From Candidatus Eremiobacterota bacterium (GTDB lineage Bacteria > Vulcanimicrobiota > Vulcanimicrobiia > Vulcanimicrobiales > Vulcanimicrobiaceae): a stretch of 64,000 nt of DNA. The position numbers and the translations under genes were made by a program. Position 1 is the first letter of the stretch; the number at the start of each line of letters is the position of its first letter. Under the pieces are notes generated by a model. That model did no database searches. It was not told the DNA's origin and saw only the letters and a program-made list of their open reading frames with translations. This document shows positions 38,214 to 47,318 of the stretch, in pieces. The stretch lies in assembly GCA_019235885.1 (NCBI GenBank), contig JAFAKB010000051.1:1-64000 (forward strand), written 5' to 3'.

Positions 38214-39374
38214 TTGGTGAGACTCGACCGGAAGAGGTTTCTTGCGACGACCGGCGCGGCGGCGGCCGCTGCCGCCGTCGGATTTCCCGCCGTCGTGGGC
38301 GCAGCTGCGGAGCCGATTCGGCTCGGCACCATTCCGTGCTTGACCGGTTCGAACGCGCTGCTCGGCCAGCAGGAGCACGAGGGGATCGCGCTGGCGGTCG
38401 AAGAGATCAACGCGCGACCCGACAAGGTCTACGGGGGCCGGCCGTTCGAGATCGTCGAGGAAGACGCGACGAACGACAACCAGTCGGCCGTGGCGGCGCT
38501 GAACAAGCTGCTCGGCGAGAACGTCGTCGCGGTCGTCTGCCCGGTGCTCTCGACGCAAGTGCAGGCGATGGCGCCGGTGATGAAGACGCACGAGATTCCC
38601 TGGATGACGGGCGGCACAGCGGTGAAGAACACGCAGCTCGGCGTGCCGGGGATGTTCCGCCTGCGCGCCTCCGACGCCATTACCGCCGCCGGAATGACGA
38701 ACTTCGCCGTGAAGGACAAGAAAGGCAAGAAAGTCGCCATCCTTCACGCGAGCGACGCGTTCGGCACCGGCGGTGCCGATCAGATCGTGCAGGACCTCAA
38801 GAAGCTCGGCCTCGACCCGGTCGCCAACGAGCAGTATCCGAAGGACGCCAAAGACTTCACCGCTGAGATCCTCAAGATCAAGCAGGCCGGCGCCGACGTG
38901 CTCCTGACGTACATCCAGAACCCGAGCGACACGGCGATCATCCTCAAGCAGATTCGCTCGCTCGGGCTCGGCATCCCGATCATCGGCTCGCCCTCGCTCA
39001 CCAATCAGACGGCAATGGAGGTTGCCGGAAAAGACGCGAACGGCGCGTACGGCGCCGTCGACTTCATCGTTGGGTTCAACTCGAACGTCGCGACCCACTT
39101 CCTGACGGCGTTTTTCAACAAGTACCACCACCTGCCCGACGTCGGAACCGGTTCCGGCTGGGTCTACGACGCGGTCTACATGCTGGCATCCGTGTATAAG
39201 AAGCAGCGGTCGACCGATCCGAAGCAGACGATCGCCTCGCTCAAAGGCGTCAAAGGCTGGGAAGGCGTCCTCGGGCGCTTTGACGCCGACGCCGAAGGCA
39301 ACATGGTGCACTCCGTCTCGATCGGGCAGATTCAGAACGGCAAGCTGCACCTCGTAAAGAAGGTCTCCGGCTAG
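38214..39374 (+). CDS. Liv-type ABC transporter substrate-binding protein
   Basis: A 386-residue exported binding protein for branched-chain amino acids or a similar ligand (periplasmic-binding protein type 1 fold). The N terminus DRKRFLATTGAAAAAA resembles a Tat signal with Lys-Arg in place of the twin Arg. The mature part starts near AAEPIRLGTIPCLTG, and GWVYDAVYMLA is typical for the family. The start is TTG 38214 or GTG 38217; AAAGGAGCG lies 5-8 nt upstream. It opens the importer operon with livH, livM, livG and livF. Confidence 0.92.
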   Translation: MVRLDRKRFLATTGAAAAAAAVGFPAVVGAAAEPIRLGTIPCLTGSNALLGQQEHEGIALAVEEINARPDKVYGGRPFEIVEEDATNDNQSAVAALNKLLGENVVAVVCPVLSTQVQAMAPVMKTHEIPWMTGGTAVKNTQLGVPGMFRLRASDAITAAGMTNFAVKDKKGKKVAILHASDAFGTGGADQIVQDLKKLGLDPVANEQYPKDAKDFTAEILKIKQAGADVLLTYIQNPSDTAIILKQIRSLGLGIPIIGSPSLTNQTAMEVAGKDANGAYGAVDFIVGFNSNVATHFLTAFFNKYHHLPDVGTGSGWVYDAVYMLASVYKKQRSTDPKQTIASLKGVKGWEGVLGRFDADAEGNMVHSVSIGQIQNGKLHLVKKVSG

Positions 39375-40294
39375 TGCCGCACCTCGACCCGGTCGCCAAC
39401 ATGCAGCTGCTCGTCAGCGGGCTGGCGATCGGGTCGATCTACGCCCTGGTCGCGCTCGGCTTCGTGCTGATCTACAACGCGGTCGGGGTGGTGAACTTCG
39501 CGCAAGGTGAGTTCGTGATGTTCCCCGCCTACGTCGCGGCGACGTTTCTGCTGCCGGCGGTCACGGTGTTCGGGACGGTGGTGCACTGGCAGCTCCCGGT
39601 GCTCGCCGTGTACCTGCTGGTGCTGGTGCTGATGGTCGCGTTCGGGCTGGTCTTCAACCGCATCGCATACCATCCGCTGCGCGACCGCGGCTGGCTGCCG
39701 GTCGTGATCTCGACGATCGGCGTCTCGATCTTCCTGCGCAACGCCGCCCAGCTGACGTGGGGCAGCCAGCCGCTGGTGATCCCGAGCCTCTTCCCGGTCG
39801 ACACGGTCGCCGTCGGGCCGCTGCACATCCGGCCGCAGGACTTGGTCATCATCGGCGTCACCGCGCTGCTGATCGCGTTTCAGTACGTGCTGTTCGAGCG
39901 CACGACGCTCGGCAAGCAGATGCGCGCGACGGCGCAAGACCGCACCACCGCGCGGCTGATCGGGATCCGGGTCGGCCGGATCGTCGCGATCACGTTCGTC
40001 TACAGCGCGCTGCTCGGCACGATTTCGGGGCTGCTCGTCGCGCCGCTGTTCACCGTGACGAAGGAGATGGGCGGGCTGATCGCGCTCAAGGCGTTCGCCG
40101 CCAGCATCGTCGGCGGGTTCGGCAGCATCCCGGGCGCGATCGTCGGCGGCTTGGCGATCGGCGTCGTCGAGACGTTCGGCGGCTTCTACTTCTCCGCCGC
40201 GTACGTCGACGCGATCGCGTTCGTGATCTTGATCGCGGTGCTGCTGGTGAAGCCGTCCGGCATCTTCGGGGAACGCGTGGCGGAGAAGGCGTGA
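39374..40294 (+). CDS. livH: Branched-chain amino-acid-type ABC permease LivH
   Basis: A 306-residue inner-membrane permease with about eight helices. Family parts are LAIGSIYALVALGFVLIYNA, VNFAQGEFVM and FAASIVGGFGSIPGAIVGG (the EAA-like loop). GTG 39374 overlaps the previous stop (TAGTG) by one base. Specificity is set by the binding protein, so the gene name shows the family and not the substrate. Confidence 0.92.
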   Translation: MPHLDPVANMQLLVSGLAIGSIYALVALGFVLIYNAVGVVNFAQGEFVMFPAYVAATFLLPAVTVFGTVVHWQLPVLAVYLLVLVLMVAFGLVFNRIAYHPLRDRGWLPVVISTIGVSIFLRNAAQLTWGSQPLVIPSLFPVDTVAVGPLHIRPQDLVIIGVTALLIAFQYVLFERTTLGKQMRATAQDRTTARLIGIRVGRIVAITFVYSALLGTISGLLVAPLFTVTKEMGGLIALKAFAASIVGGFGSIPGAIVGGLAIGVVETFGGFYFSAAYVDAIAFVILIAVLLVKPSGIFGERVAEKA

Positions 40295-41310
40295 GGTATC
40301 GCTGGATCGCCGTTGCCGCGCTCGTCGTGGTGCTCGCGCTGCTGCCGAGGATCGCCTCGTCGGACTACGTGCTCACGCTGGTCGACCTCGCCGGAATTTA
40401 CGCGATCGCGGTGATGGGGCTCGGCATTCTGCTCGGGTTCACCGGGCAGATGTCGCTCGCGCAAGCGGCGTTCTTCGGGATCGGCGCGTACACGTCGGGC
40501 TGGATCACCACGCACCTGAACCTGTTCCCGGGGCATCCCGGCTGGTCGGTGTGGGCCGGTATGCTGCTCGCCGTCGCGATGAGCGCGCTGATCGGCGTTA
40601 TCGTCGGCTATCCCTGTCTGCGGCTCTCCGGGCACTACCTCGCGCTGGCGACGATCGGCTTCGGCATCATCACGCAGCTGGTGCTGATCAACTGGAAGGA
40701 CGTCACCAACGGCAGCGACGGGATGACCGGGATCCCGCCGCCGGAGATCGGGCCCTGGACGCTCGACACCTACGCGAAGTACTACTATCTCGTGCTGGCC
40801 GCCGTGCTCGTCTGCGCGTACGTCGCCTGGCGGATCAAGACGACGCGCCCCGGCCGCGCGCTGCACGCGATCCGCGAGAACGAGATCGCCGCGCGTGCAA
40901 GCGGGATCGACGCGACGCGCTACAAAGTCGTCGCGTTCGCCCTCGCCGGCGCGTACGCAGGCCTCGCCGGCAGCCTGCTCGCGCACGACATCAAGTTCCT
41001 GAGCCCCGACTCGTACTCGTTCGATCAGTCGGTCGTGTTTCTGGTGATGCTGATCTTGGGCGGCTCGTCCTCGATCGGCGGCGCGATCCTGGGCGCGGTG
41101 CTGCTGACGTTCCTGCCCGAGGTGCTGCGGCCGCTGAAAACCTCGTACATCATGGTGTACGGCGCGGCGGTGATCGCGATGATCGTGTTCATGCCGCAGG
41201 GACTGGTCGGACTGCTCGCGGCGTTGCGCGCGCGCTTTCAAGGCGGCTCGCCGCCGCCCGACGTCGCGCCCGCCGGGCTCGTCGGCGAGGCGGAGCCCGG
41301 GACCGCATGA
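40291..41310 (+). CDS. livM: Branched-chain amino-acid-type ABC permease LivM
   Basis: A 339-residue permease, partner of LivH. GFTGQMSLAQAAFFGIGAYT, RALHAIRENEIAARASGID and MLILGGSSSIGGAILGA are family signatures. It has about ten helices. GTG 40291 overlaps livH by 4 nt, and the stop overlaps livG by 4 nt. Confidence 0.92.
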   Translation: MRYRWIAVAALVVVLALLPRIASSDYVLTLVDLAGIYAIAVMGLGILLGFTGQMSLAQAAFFGIGAYTSGWITTHLNLFPGHPGWSVWAGMLLAVAMSALIGVIVGYPCLRLSGHYLALATIGFGIITQLVLINWKDVTNGSDGMTGIPPPEIGPWTLDTYAKYYYLVLAAVLVCAYVAWRIKTTRPGRALHAIRENEIAARASGIDATRYKVVAFALAGAYAGLAGSLLAHDIKFLSPDSYSFDQSVVFLVMLILGGSSSIGGAILGAVLLTFLPEVLRPLKTSYIMVYGAAVIAMIVFMPQGLVGLLAALRARFQGGSPPPDVAPAGLVGEAEPGTA

Positions 41311-42110
41311 GCATTTCGAACGCGCGCGCAGCAGCGCAGAGCGGGCTGCTCGAAATTCGCGGCTTGATCAAGCGCTTCGGCGGCGTGACGGCGGTCAACG
41401 CGCTCGACATGACGGTCCGGGCCGGCGACGTCCACGCGCTGATCGGACCGAACGGCTCGGGCAAGACCACCACGCTCAACGTGATCTCCGGGTTGTACCG
41501 CGCGGACGGCGGCTCGATCCGTTTCGACGGCGCCGAGATCGCGGGACGTCCCGCGCACGCGATCGCGGCCGGCGGGATCGCGCGCACCTTTCAGAACATC
41601 CGGCTGTTCGGCGAGCTGACCGTCGCGGAGAACGTGATGATCGGCCGCCACGCGCGCACGCGCACCGGCTTTTTCGGCGCGCTGTTGCCCGGCGGCGCGA
41701 CGGCGCGCGAAGAGCGCGAGACGCGCGAGCGCGCGCACGAGCTGCTGCGGTTCGTCGGCTTGGAGAACGTGGCCGGGGCGCCGGCGCGCAGCTTGCCGTA
41801 CGGCGACCAGCGGCGGGTCGAGATCGCGCGCGCGCTCGCGAGCGAGCCGCGCCTGCTGCTGCTCGACGAACCAGCGGCCGGGATGAATCCCTCGGAGACC
41901 GACGCGCTGGTCGCGCTGCTGCGCACGATCCGCGCGCAGGGGACGACGCTGCTGCTGATCGAGCACGACATGAACCTCGTGATGTCGGTCAGCGACACGA
42001 TCACGGTGCTGAACTTCGGCCAGCACATCGCCGAAGGACCGCCGGCCGAGGTCGCGCGCAACCCCGACGTGATCACCGCGTACCTGGGCGGAACGCTCGA
42101 TGCTGCTTGA
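41307..42110 (+). CDS. livG: ABC transporter ATPase LivG
   Basis: A 267-residue ATPase. Walker A is GPNGSGKTT; the signature is degenerate, LPYGDQRRVEIARAL, as usual in LivG; Walker B is LLLLDEPAAGMNP, followed by the H-loop LLIEHDM. ATG 41307 overlaps livM by 4 nt and the end overlaps livF by 11 nt. Confidence 0.94.
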   Translation: MSISNARAAAQSGLLEIRGLIKRFGGVTAVNALDMTVRAGDVHALIGPNGSGKTTTLNVISGLYRADGGSIRFDGAEIAGRPAHAIAAGGIARTFQNIRLFGELTVAENVMIGRHARTRTGFFGALLPGGATAREERETRERAHELLRFVGLENVAGAPARSLPYGDQRRVEIARALASEPRLLLLDEPAAGMNPSETDALVALLRTIRAQGTTLLLIEHDMNLVMSVSDTITVLNFGQHIAEGPPAEVARNPDVITAYLGGTLDAA

Positions 42111-42849
42111 GATCGACGGGCTGGTCGTTCGCTACGGCGCGGTGGAGGCGCTGCACGGGATCTCGCTCGGCGTCGAAGCGGGCGAGATCGTCGCGCTGCT
42201 CGGCGCGAACGGTGCCGGCAAGAGCACGACGCTCAAGGCGATCTCGCGCCTGTTGCCGCCGAGCGGCGGCAGCATCCGTTTCGGCGGACGTTCGCTCGAG
42301 GGGCTCGACCCGGAAGACGTCGTCGCGCTGGGGATCGCGCACGTCCCCGAAGGGCGCAAGATCTTCCCGGGGCTGAGCGTCGTCGACAACTTGCGGCTCG
42401 GCGCGACGCCGCGCCGAGATGCCGGTCGCGCACAGACCGACGCGGACGTCGATGAGATGCTGCAGCTCTTCCCGCCGCTGCGCCCGCTCGGCGCGAAGAT
42501 GGGCTGGACGCTCTCGGGGGGCGAGCAGCAGATGCTCGCGATCGCGCGCGGTCTCATGGCGCGCCCGAAGCTCTTGCTGCTCGACGAGCCGTCGCTGGGA
42601 CTCGCGCCGCTGGTGGTGAAGGACGTGATGGAGACGATCGCGCGGATCGCGCGCGACGGCACGACGGTGCTGCTGGTCGAGCAGAACGCGCACCTCGCGC
42701 TGCAGATCGCCTCGCGCGCGTACGTGCTCGAAACGGGCCGCGTCGCGCTGAGCGGCGCCGCCTCGGAGTTGCTGAAGAGCGACGAGATGCGCCGTGCGTA
42801 CCTGGGCAGCGCGGTGCGCGTCGCTGCGGCCATCGACGCGGCGGTATGA
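42100..42849 (+). CDS. livF: ABC transporter ATPase LivF
   Basis: A 249-residue ATPase, partner of LivG. Walker A is GANGAGKST, the signature LSGGEQQMLAIARGL, Walker B LLLLDEPSLGLAP and the H-loop region VLLVEQNAHLAL (with Gln-Asn, as usual in LivF). It ends the importer set. Confidence 0.94.
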   Translation: MLLEIDGLVVRYGAVEALHGISLGVEAGEIVALLGANGAGKSTTLKAISRLLPPSGGSIRFGGRSLEGLDPEDVVALGIAHVPEGRKIFPGLSVVDNLRLGATPRRDAGRAQTDADVDEMLQLFPPLRPLGAKMGWTLSGGEQQMLAIARGLMARPKLLLLDEPSLGLAPLVVKDVMETIARIARDGTTVLLVEQNAHLALQIASRAYVLETGRVALSGAASELLKSDEMRRAYLGSAVRVAAAIDAAV

Positions 42850-42850
42850 C

Positions 42851-43813
42851 GTGCGCGCCAGCCGGCGTCTCTTTCTGATCGCGCTCGGTGCGCTTACCGC
42901 GGCGCCGGCGCGCGCGCGGGCCGCCGACGATCCGGCGGCGCCGGTCGTGATCCCGACCGTGTTGGAAGGCGGCCGGTTCTTCGCGACGCCGCGCGTCGCG
43001 GCGGACGGCGCGATGATGAAACTGTGGCTCGACACCGACGGCGGCGGCTTTCTGTTCAGCGAGACCGTCGCGCGCTGGAAGCTGCCGCTCGTCCCAGATC
43101 CGAACGGCAAGCCGACGCGCTGGGCGCGGCTGCCGGAGTTCGCTTCCGATGCGTCGATACCGCAGCCGGCGGGGCGCGGCGGCCGGCTGGTGGTCTTTGC
43201 GCGGAACGCCGATGCGCGGCGCGATCCGATCCTGAACGGCTTCGACGGTCAGCTCGGCGCGAGCTGGTTCCAAGGCGGCCGCTGGACGTTCGACTATCCC
43301 GCACGGCGCGTGCTGTTGCGCGGCCCGCTCACCGCGGACGACGGCGCGCGCGTGCGGGTGGCGTTCCCGCACGACGCGAGCGGCAGCCGCGTCGACGGCG
43401 GCGAGTATCCCAGCGTGCTGGTGACGATCGACGGCGTCGCGCACGCGATGGCGTTCGATATCGCCGCGAGCGTCGCGGTGAACGAGGCGGCGCGCAAGCG
43501 CTTCGCCGACGATCTGCCGCAGGTGCGCGCGACGAGCTTCGTCAAACGCGCGCTGCTCGCGGCCTGGCGCGCGAAGCATCCGGACTGGCCGGTGCTCGAG
43601 AACGTCTCCGTGACCTCGGGAATCGCGGCGATTCGCGTTCCGGCGGTCCGTCTGGAAGCGCTCAACCTCGGGCCGCTGTGGTTCACGACTCGCCCCGGCG
43701 ACGACGTCTTCGATGGCCCCGATGCCTCGCTGGACGGCAAGCTCGGCGTAAACGCGTACGCGAGCCGCGTGGTGACGCTGGACTACCCGCGCGCGATCCT
43801 AGCGATTCGCTGA
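42851..43813 (+). CDS. Exported retropepsin-like (aspartyl protease fold) protein
   Basis: A 320-residue protein with a Tat-like signal (ASRRLFLIALGALTAAPARA). Two parts recall retropepsin-like proteins: LWLDTDGGGFLFSE, where the catalytic D-T-G is D-T-D, and FDGQLGASWFQGGRWTFDYP, with the later GKLGVNAYASRVVTLDYPR. The change of Gly next to the catalytic Asp makes protease activity doubtful. GTG 42851 directly follows livF and could be co-transcribed with the importer. Confidence 0.6.
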   Translation: MRASRRLFLIALGALTAAPARARAADDPAAPVVIPTVLEGGRFFATPRVAADGAMMKLWLDTDGGGFLFSETVARWKLPLVPDPNGKPTRWARLPEFASDASIPQPAGRGGRLVVFARNADARRDPILNGFDGQLGASWFQGGRWTFDYPARRVLLRGPLTADDGARVRVAFPHDASGSRVDGGEYPSVLVTIDGVAHAMAFDIAASVAVNEAARKRFADDLPQVRATSFVKRALLAAWRAKHPDWPVLENVSVTSGIAAIRVPAVRLEALNLGPLWFTTRPGDDVFDGPDASLDGKLGVNAYASRVVTLDYPRAILAIR

Positions 43814-43913
43814 CGATCTGCGTGACACCGAACTGCGGGTGGTGAACTGTTCGTGACGAGCTGCCGCCTGATGCACGAGGACTTTCGCACTGAACGCGCC
43901 GAAGTGGCGGGTC

Positions 43914-44351
43914 ATGCGGCGTGTGGTATTCTTGCTTGGCGTCTTCGCGCTGTCGGCGTGCTCCGGAGGCGGTGTGGCGACCCCTGCGCCGCCCCAAGGT
44001 CCGTGTGCGCCGAACGTCACCGACACGCAGGCGAAGCTGATCTCGCCCCCGGCGGGCGCGACGGGCGTCTCGCCGACGATCGGAAGCATCACGTTTTCCT
44101 ATGGCCTCGAGGAGTCCGCGTCGACCGTCTTCTACCAGCTCACGGCGAACGACGGCTCGCCCCCGATCCAACTCGGCGACTATCCGGTTCACGACGACGT
44201 GGTGGTGATCAGTCCCGGCGTTGCCTCGTTGGCGATTCCGCCGCTGAAGTCCGCGACCACGTACTCGGTAACCGGCTTCAACATCAACATGGTGCACATC
44301 GTCTGCTTCCGCTCCGTTACGGTCAAGCTGGGTTCGTTCACGACAAGCTAG
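43914..44351 (+). CDS. Predicted lipoprotein with Ig-like domain
   Basis: A 145-residue protein. A lipoprotein signal, LLGVFALSACSGGG, has the lipobox LSAC. The mature part begins with Pro-rich sequence and then a single all-beta domain (GATGVSPTIGSITFSYG, TTYSVTGFNI), most like a fibronectin type III or Ig-like module. Two other Cys residues could form a disulphide. Function unknown. Confidence 0.65.
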   Translation: MRRVVFLLGVFALSACSGGGVATPAPPQGPCAPNVTDTQAKLISPPAGATGVSPTIGSITFSYGLEESASTVFYQLTANDGSPPIQLGDYPVHDDVVVISPGVASLAIPPLKSATTYSVTGFNINMVHIVCFRSVTVKLGSFTTS

Positions 44352-44353
44352 CT

Positions 44354-44381
44354 GATCGCCCTCGACACGCTCAGGATGACA
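44354..44381. repeat. Dispersed TCGAC-type repeat, copy 4
   Basis: GATCGCCCTCGACACGCTCAGGATGACA, 2 nt after the lipoprotein stop; the most divergent copy in the window. Confidence 0.65.
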
Positions 44382-44415
44382 GCGTGCAGCTTCGCGATCC
44401 GCTAAGCCTGAGCGC

Positions 44416-45096
44416 TTATTCCTGCGACCATGGTGCGAGCGGGGCGTCTAGGGCTGCGCGCGGGACGACGAAGTGGTTCGCGGGATCGCCATAGCGATCG
44501 AACCTCACGGTGAACAGGTTTCCGGCGGTGCACGATTCGTACTCGGGCCCTTCCTTCGCGTAGAGGCACGTCATCGTCACCAGCCGGCGCCGGTAGGAGC
44601 GATGCTCCGGAGACCACGCCCGCGCGGTGAATCGCACGGCGCCGGTCAAGACGCCCTTGACGTGCCGGTCCGGGAGCTCCCGGACGACGAGCGGGGGCTC
44701 GCGCTCGTCGACCGGACTCTTTCGCGGGTGAAGACCGTGTGCCGCTGCGGACCTCATCATGCGCACCGTATCGATTTTCAGCCAGCCCTCTCGCCGGAAA
44801 TACTGATAGACGATGGGACCGATGAAGTACGTTTCAGTTCGTTCGCCGCCGCGGATCCGCACGAGCTTGTAACGCCGCGGGCCGTCTTCGATTCCAACGA
44901 AGCGCTCTCCGTTCGAGGCGGTGACCGTTATACGATAGGAGGAACCAGCCGTCGCCCGTCGGGCGCTCTTCGGCAGCCACGCGATAGTGGGGAGCGTGAA
45001 GCCGACGAGATCGCGGTCGCCCGGATTCGGCCCGGCGCCGATCAGGGTGAGCGCCGCGGCGGTGGCAGCGGCTGCGCGACGAGCGGTGATGACCAT
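44416..45096 (-). CDS. Predicted exported protein of unknown function
   Basis: A 226-residue protein. The N-terminal hydrophobic stretch ARRAAAATAAALTLIGAG looks like a signal peptide. The mature part is beta-rich, with GERFVGIEDGPRRYKLVRIR, a TYFIGPIVYQYFRREGW motif and two cysteines (MTCLYAKEGPEYESCTAG) that probably form a disulphide. It resembles no family known to me. The gene overlaps nothing and lies 23 nt from the cyclodeaminase-like gene. Confidence 0.6.
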   Translation of the reverse strand: MVITARRAAAATAAALTLIGAGPNPGDRDLVGFTLPTIAWLPKSARRATAGSSYRITVTASNGERFVGIEDGPRRYKLVRIRGGERTETYFIGPIVYQYFRREGWLKIDTVRMMRSAAAHGLHPRKSPVDEREPPLVVRELPDRHVKGVLTGAVRFTARAWSPEHRSYRRRLVTMTCLYAKEGPEYESCTAGNLFTVRFDRYGDPANHFVVPRAALDAPLAPWSQE

Positions 45097-45119
45097 CGAA
45101 TCCGTTCTACCCGAACCGG

Positions 45120-46079
45120 TTAGCTCGGGATCGGGAGGCGGGTGCCGCGCCCTTCGACGATGCAGCGGTCGAATACGTGCGATGCTGCGGCGACGTCCCA
45201 CAGGCCGATGCCGAGCGACTCGAAGAGCGTGATCTGATCGTCGGAGGTTCGGCCGAGCGCGTGGCCGGCGACGACGTCGCTCAGGCGCGTCGCGTGCTCC
45301 CACTGCCAGCGGCCGCTTTCGTTCGCCGCGCGCAGGTCGCCGGACTCGATCTTCGCCTGAGCGAGGTCTTCGACCGCGACGACCGCTGCGCGCGCGACCG
45401 CTTCGACGTCGATCTCCTGCGCGTTCGCGCGGTTCGAGCCCGCCGCGTTGACGTGCGCGCCGGCCTTGAGCCACGCGCCTTCCAGCACCGGGGTGTTGGA
45501 GTTGGTCATCGTGCACACGACGTCCGCCTCCGCCACCGCGTCGCGCCCGCTCGCGACCGGCTCGACCGGGACGTCGACACGTTCGCTCATCAGCTCGCAG
45601 AACTCCGCCCGGCGCTGCGGGTCGCGGCCGTAGACGAGGACGCGTTCGATCGGGCGCACGTGCACGCACGCTTCGAGCTGCGTGCGCGCTTGCCAGCCGG
45701 TGCCGATGACCGCCAGCGTGCGCGCGTCCTCGCGCGCCATGTAGCGCGTCGCGACGCCGGAAGCGGCGCCGGTGCGAATCTGCCCGAGCGCGTCGGCTTC
45801 GATGATCGCGAGCATTTCGCCGTTCTCGTCGAAGAGCGTGTACCAGAATTTCGCGCCGCGGCCTTTCGGCGCGACGGTGTACGTCTTGTGGCCCATGCGC
45901 CCGCCGTAGGCCGCGACCAGCACTTGGATGACCGACGAGCTCGTGTACGCGCGCTGGCGCGGCTTGTTCTGGGCGCGCCCCTCGGCGAGCGCGCGTGCGG
46001 CGTCTTCGACCAGCGCGAGCGCGTCGCGCATCGTAAACGTGGCGACGACGTCGCCTTCGGTCAGATAGAGCGGGTTCAC
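45120..46079 (-). CDS. Ornithine cyclodeaminase/mu-crystallin family protein
   Basis: A 319-residue NAD(P)-binding enzyme of the ornithine cyclodeaminase family; members make proline or reduce cyclic imines, or act on alanine. Visible parts are YGGRMGHKTYTVAPKG (with the family Lys), IEADALGQIRTGAASGVATR and the dinucleotide loop LAVIGTGWQARTQLEA. GTG 46079 overlaps the previous gene by 4 nt, so the two enzymes form a pair. Substrate unknown. Confidence 0.88.
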   Translation of the reverse strand: MNPLYLTEGDVVATFTMRDALALVEDAARALAEGRAQNKPRQRAYTSSSVIQVLVAAYGGRMGHKTYTVAPKGRGAKFWYTLFDENGEMLAIIEADALGQIRTGAASGVATRYMAREDARTLAVIGTGWQARTQLEACVHVRPIERVLVYGRDPQRRAEFCELMSERVDVPVEPVASGRDAVAEADVVCTMTNSNTPVLEGAWLKAGAHVNAAGSNRANAQEIDVEAVARAAVVAVEDLAQAKIESGDLRAANESGRWQWEHATRLSDVVAGHALGRTSDDQITLFESLGIGLWDVAAASHVFDRCIVEGRGTRLPIPS

Positions 46080-46924
46080 GCGCGGCCCGAGCCGACCACG
46101 CCGGCGTCGTCGCCGCCGAAGCCGGCGGCGATGTAGCGGTCTTGCAACGCGGTGACGCCGGGCATGACGTCGAGGCGCGTGCCGTGGCGCGCCGCCTCCT
46201 CGATCATCAGCCGCGCGTCCTTGCGCGCCATGCTGAGCTCGAAGCTCGGCGGGCTGAAGCGGCCCTCGGCCATCTGCTTGCCGCGGCCTTGAATGGCGTT
46301 GCCCGGGTTGAACTCGCTGAAGAGCGCGTGCGCGTCTTTGGGATCGATCCCGAGCGAGCGCGCGAGCGCGAAGACGTCGGCGAGCCCGCCGGTGATCACC
46401 AGCAGCATCATGTTGCCGAAAAGCTTGAACGCGGCCGCGCGCGACGGGTCGTCGCCGAGCTCGAGAACCTTCCCGGTCATCGGCGCGAGCCGCGGTTTCA
46501 CGCGCGCGCGCACCGCGGGATCGCCGGAGAGCAGCAGGATCCCGGTGGCCTCGCGCGCGTTCTGCGGGCCCATGAAGACCGGCGCGTGGACGAACGTGCG
46601 CCCGCGATCCGCCCAGCGCTGCACGCGCTCGGCGGTCGGCGTCGGCGCGGTCGTCGTGTGGTCCGCGATGAAGGCGGTCGGCAGGATCAGGTCGGTGAGC
46701 GGCTCCAGCACCGCATCGACGGCCGCGTCGTCGCTCAGCGTGAGGTGAATCTCCGCTGCGCCGCGCACCGCGTCGGCCGGGTTGTCGAACGCTTTCGCGC
46801 CGTCGGCTTCCAGCGCACGCGCTTTCTCGGCGGTGCGGTTCCAGACGTGGACCGTCTCGCCGCGCTCCAGCAGCTTGCGTACGAAGTTGGCGCCGAGCAG
46901 TCCGGTGCCTAGCCATGCGATCAA
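46076..46924 (-). CDS. Beta-hydroxyacid dehydrogenase (3-hydroxyisobutyrate dehydrogenase family)
   Basis: A 282-residue NAD(P)-dependent enzyme. The coenzyme loop is IAWLGTGLLGANFVRKLLERG, the substrate loop HAPVFMGPQNAREATGILLL and the catalytic Lys region AAAFKLFGNMMLLVITGG. TTG 46924 was chosen because GAGGAG lies 7 nt upstream and the Rossmann motif then starts at residue 4, as in relatives. It is upstream of the cyclodeaminase-like gene with a 4-nt overlap. Confidence 0.85.
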   Translation of the reverse strand: MIAWLGTGLLGANFVRKLLERGETVHVWNRTAEKARALEADGAKAFDNPADAVRGAAEIHLTLSDDAAVDAVLEPLTDLILPTAFIADHTTTAPTPTAERVQRWADRGRTFVHAPVFMGPQNAREATGILLLSGDPAVRARVKPRLAPMTGKVLELGDDPSRAAAFKLFGNMMLLVITGGLADVFALARSLGIDPKDAHALFSEFNPGNAIQGRGKQMAEGRFSPPSFELSMARKDARLMIEEAARHGTRLDVMPGVTALQDRYIAAGFGGDDAGVVGSGRA

Positions 46925-47318
46925 GGCGGTTCTCCTCAAATCGGTAATGTGGTCGGTCGCCGACGTTGTACCCGCGTTCCGCGCTGCGCGCATTCGAGCC
47001 GCTTGCCTTCCGGGGCGAGCAACAAGCATTGGACGTCTTCGGCAAATGCGGAGAAGCCGCAGTGTAGGATCAAATCGTACCGGCCTCATGAACGACGTCG
47101 TCAATGCCGTCATCCACGATCATCGGCACCGTGGATTGCGCCGACTGTTCGTAGTCGTTACGGTAAGGTGCGCAAATAATACGCATCTGAAGAATACTCC
47201 AAGGAATGTCACCTATGCGGCATCACCTTTTGCTCCGGGGCACTTGTGTCGCTATCCTGCAATGCTATACTCGGCATCGAGCAGCACCTGCGGGAAGCTG
47301 TTCGGAAAGGCCGCCACG
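46925..47318. other. Gene-free spacer between divergent genes
   Basis: These 394 nt separate the beta-hydroxyacid dehydrogenase gene (minus) and the lipoprotein gene (plus). Apart from the ribosome-binding site of the first and the promoter at 47244 of the second, no repeat, RNA or convincing frame was seen. Confidence 0.6.
47244..47271 (+). promoter_or_regulatory. Probable promoter of the lipoprotein gene at 47319
   Basis: TTGTGT (47244-47249) and TATACT (47266-47271) are 16 nt apart; the start would be near 47278, with a leader of about 40 nt and a GGAAAGG ribosome-binding site. Confidence 0.5.

Noticed and set aside
44416-45669. 417-codon minus-strand frame extending the secreted-protein gene upstream
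   Set aside because: The upstream part mirrors the cyclodeaminase-like gene, while ATG 45096 gives a proper signal peptide.
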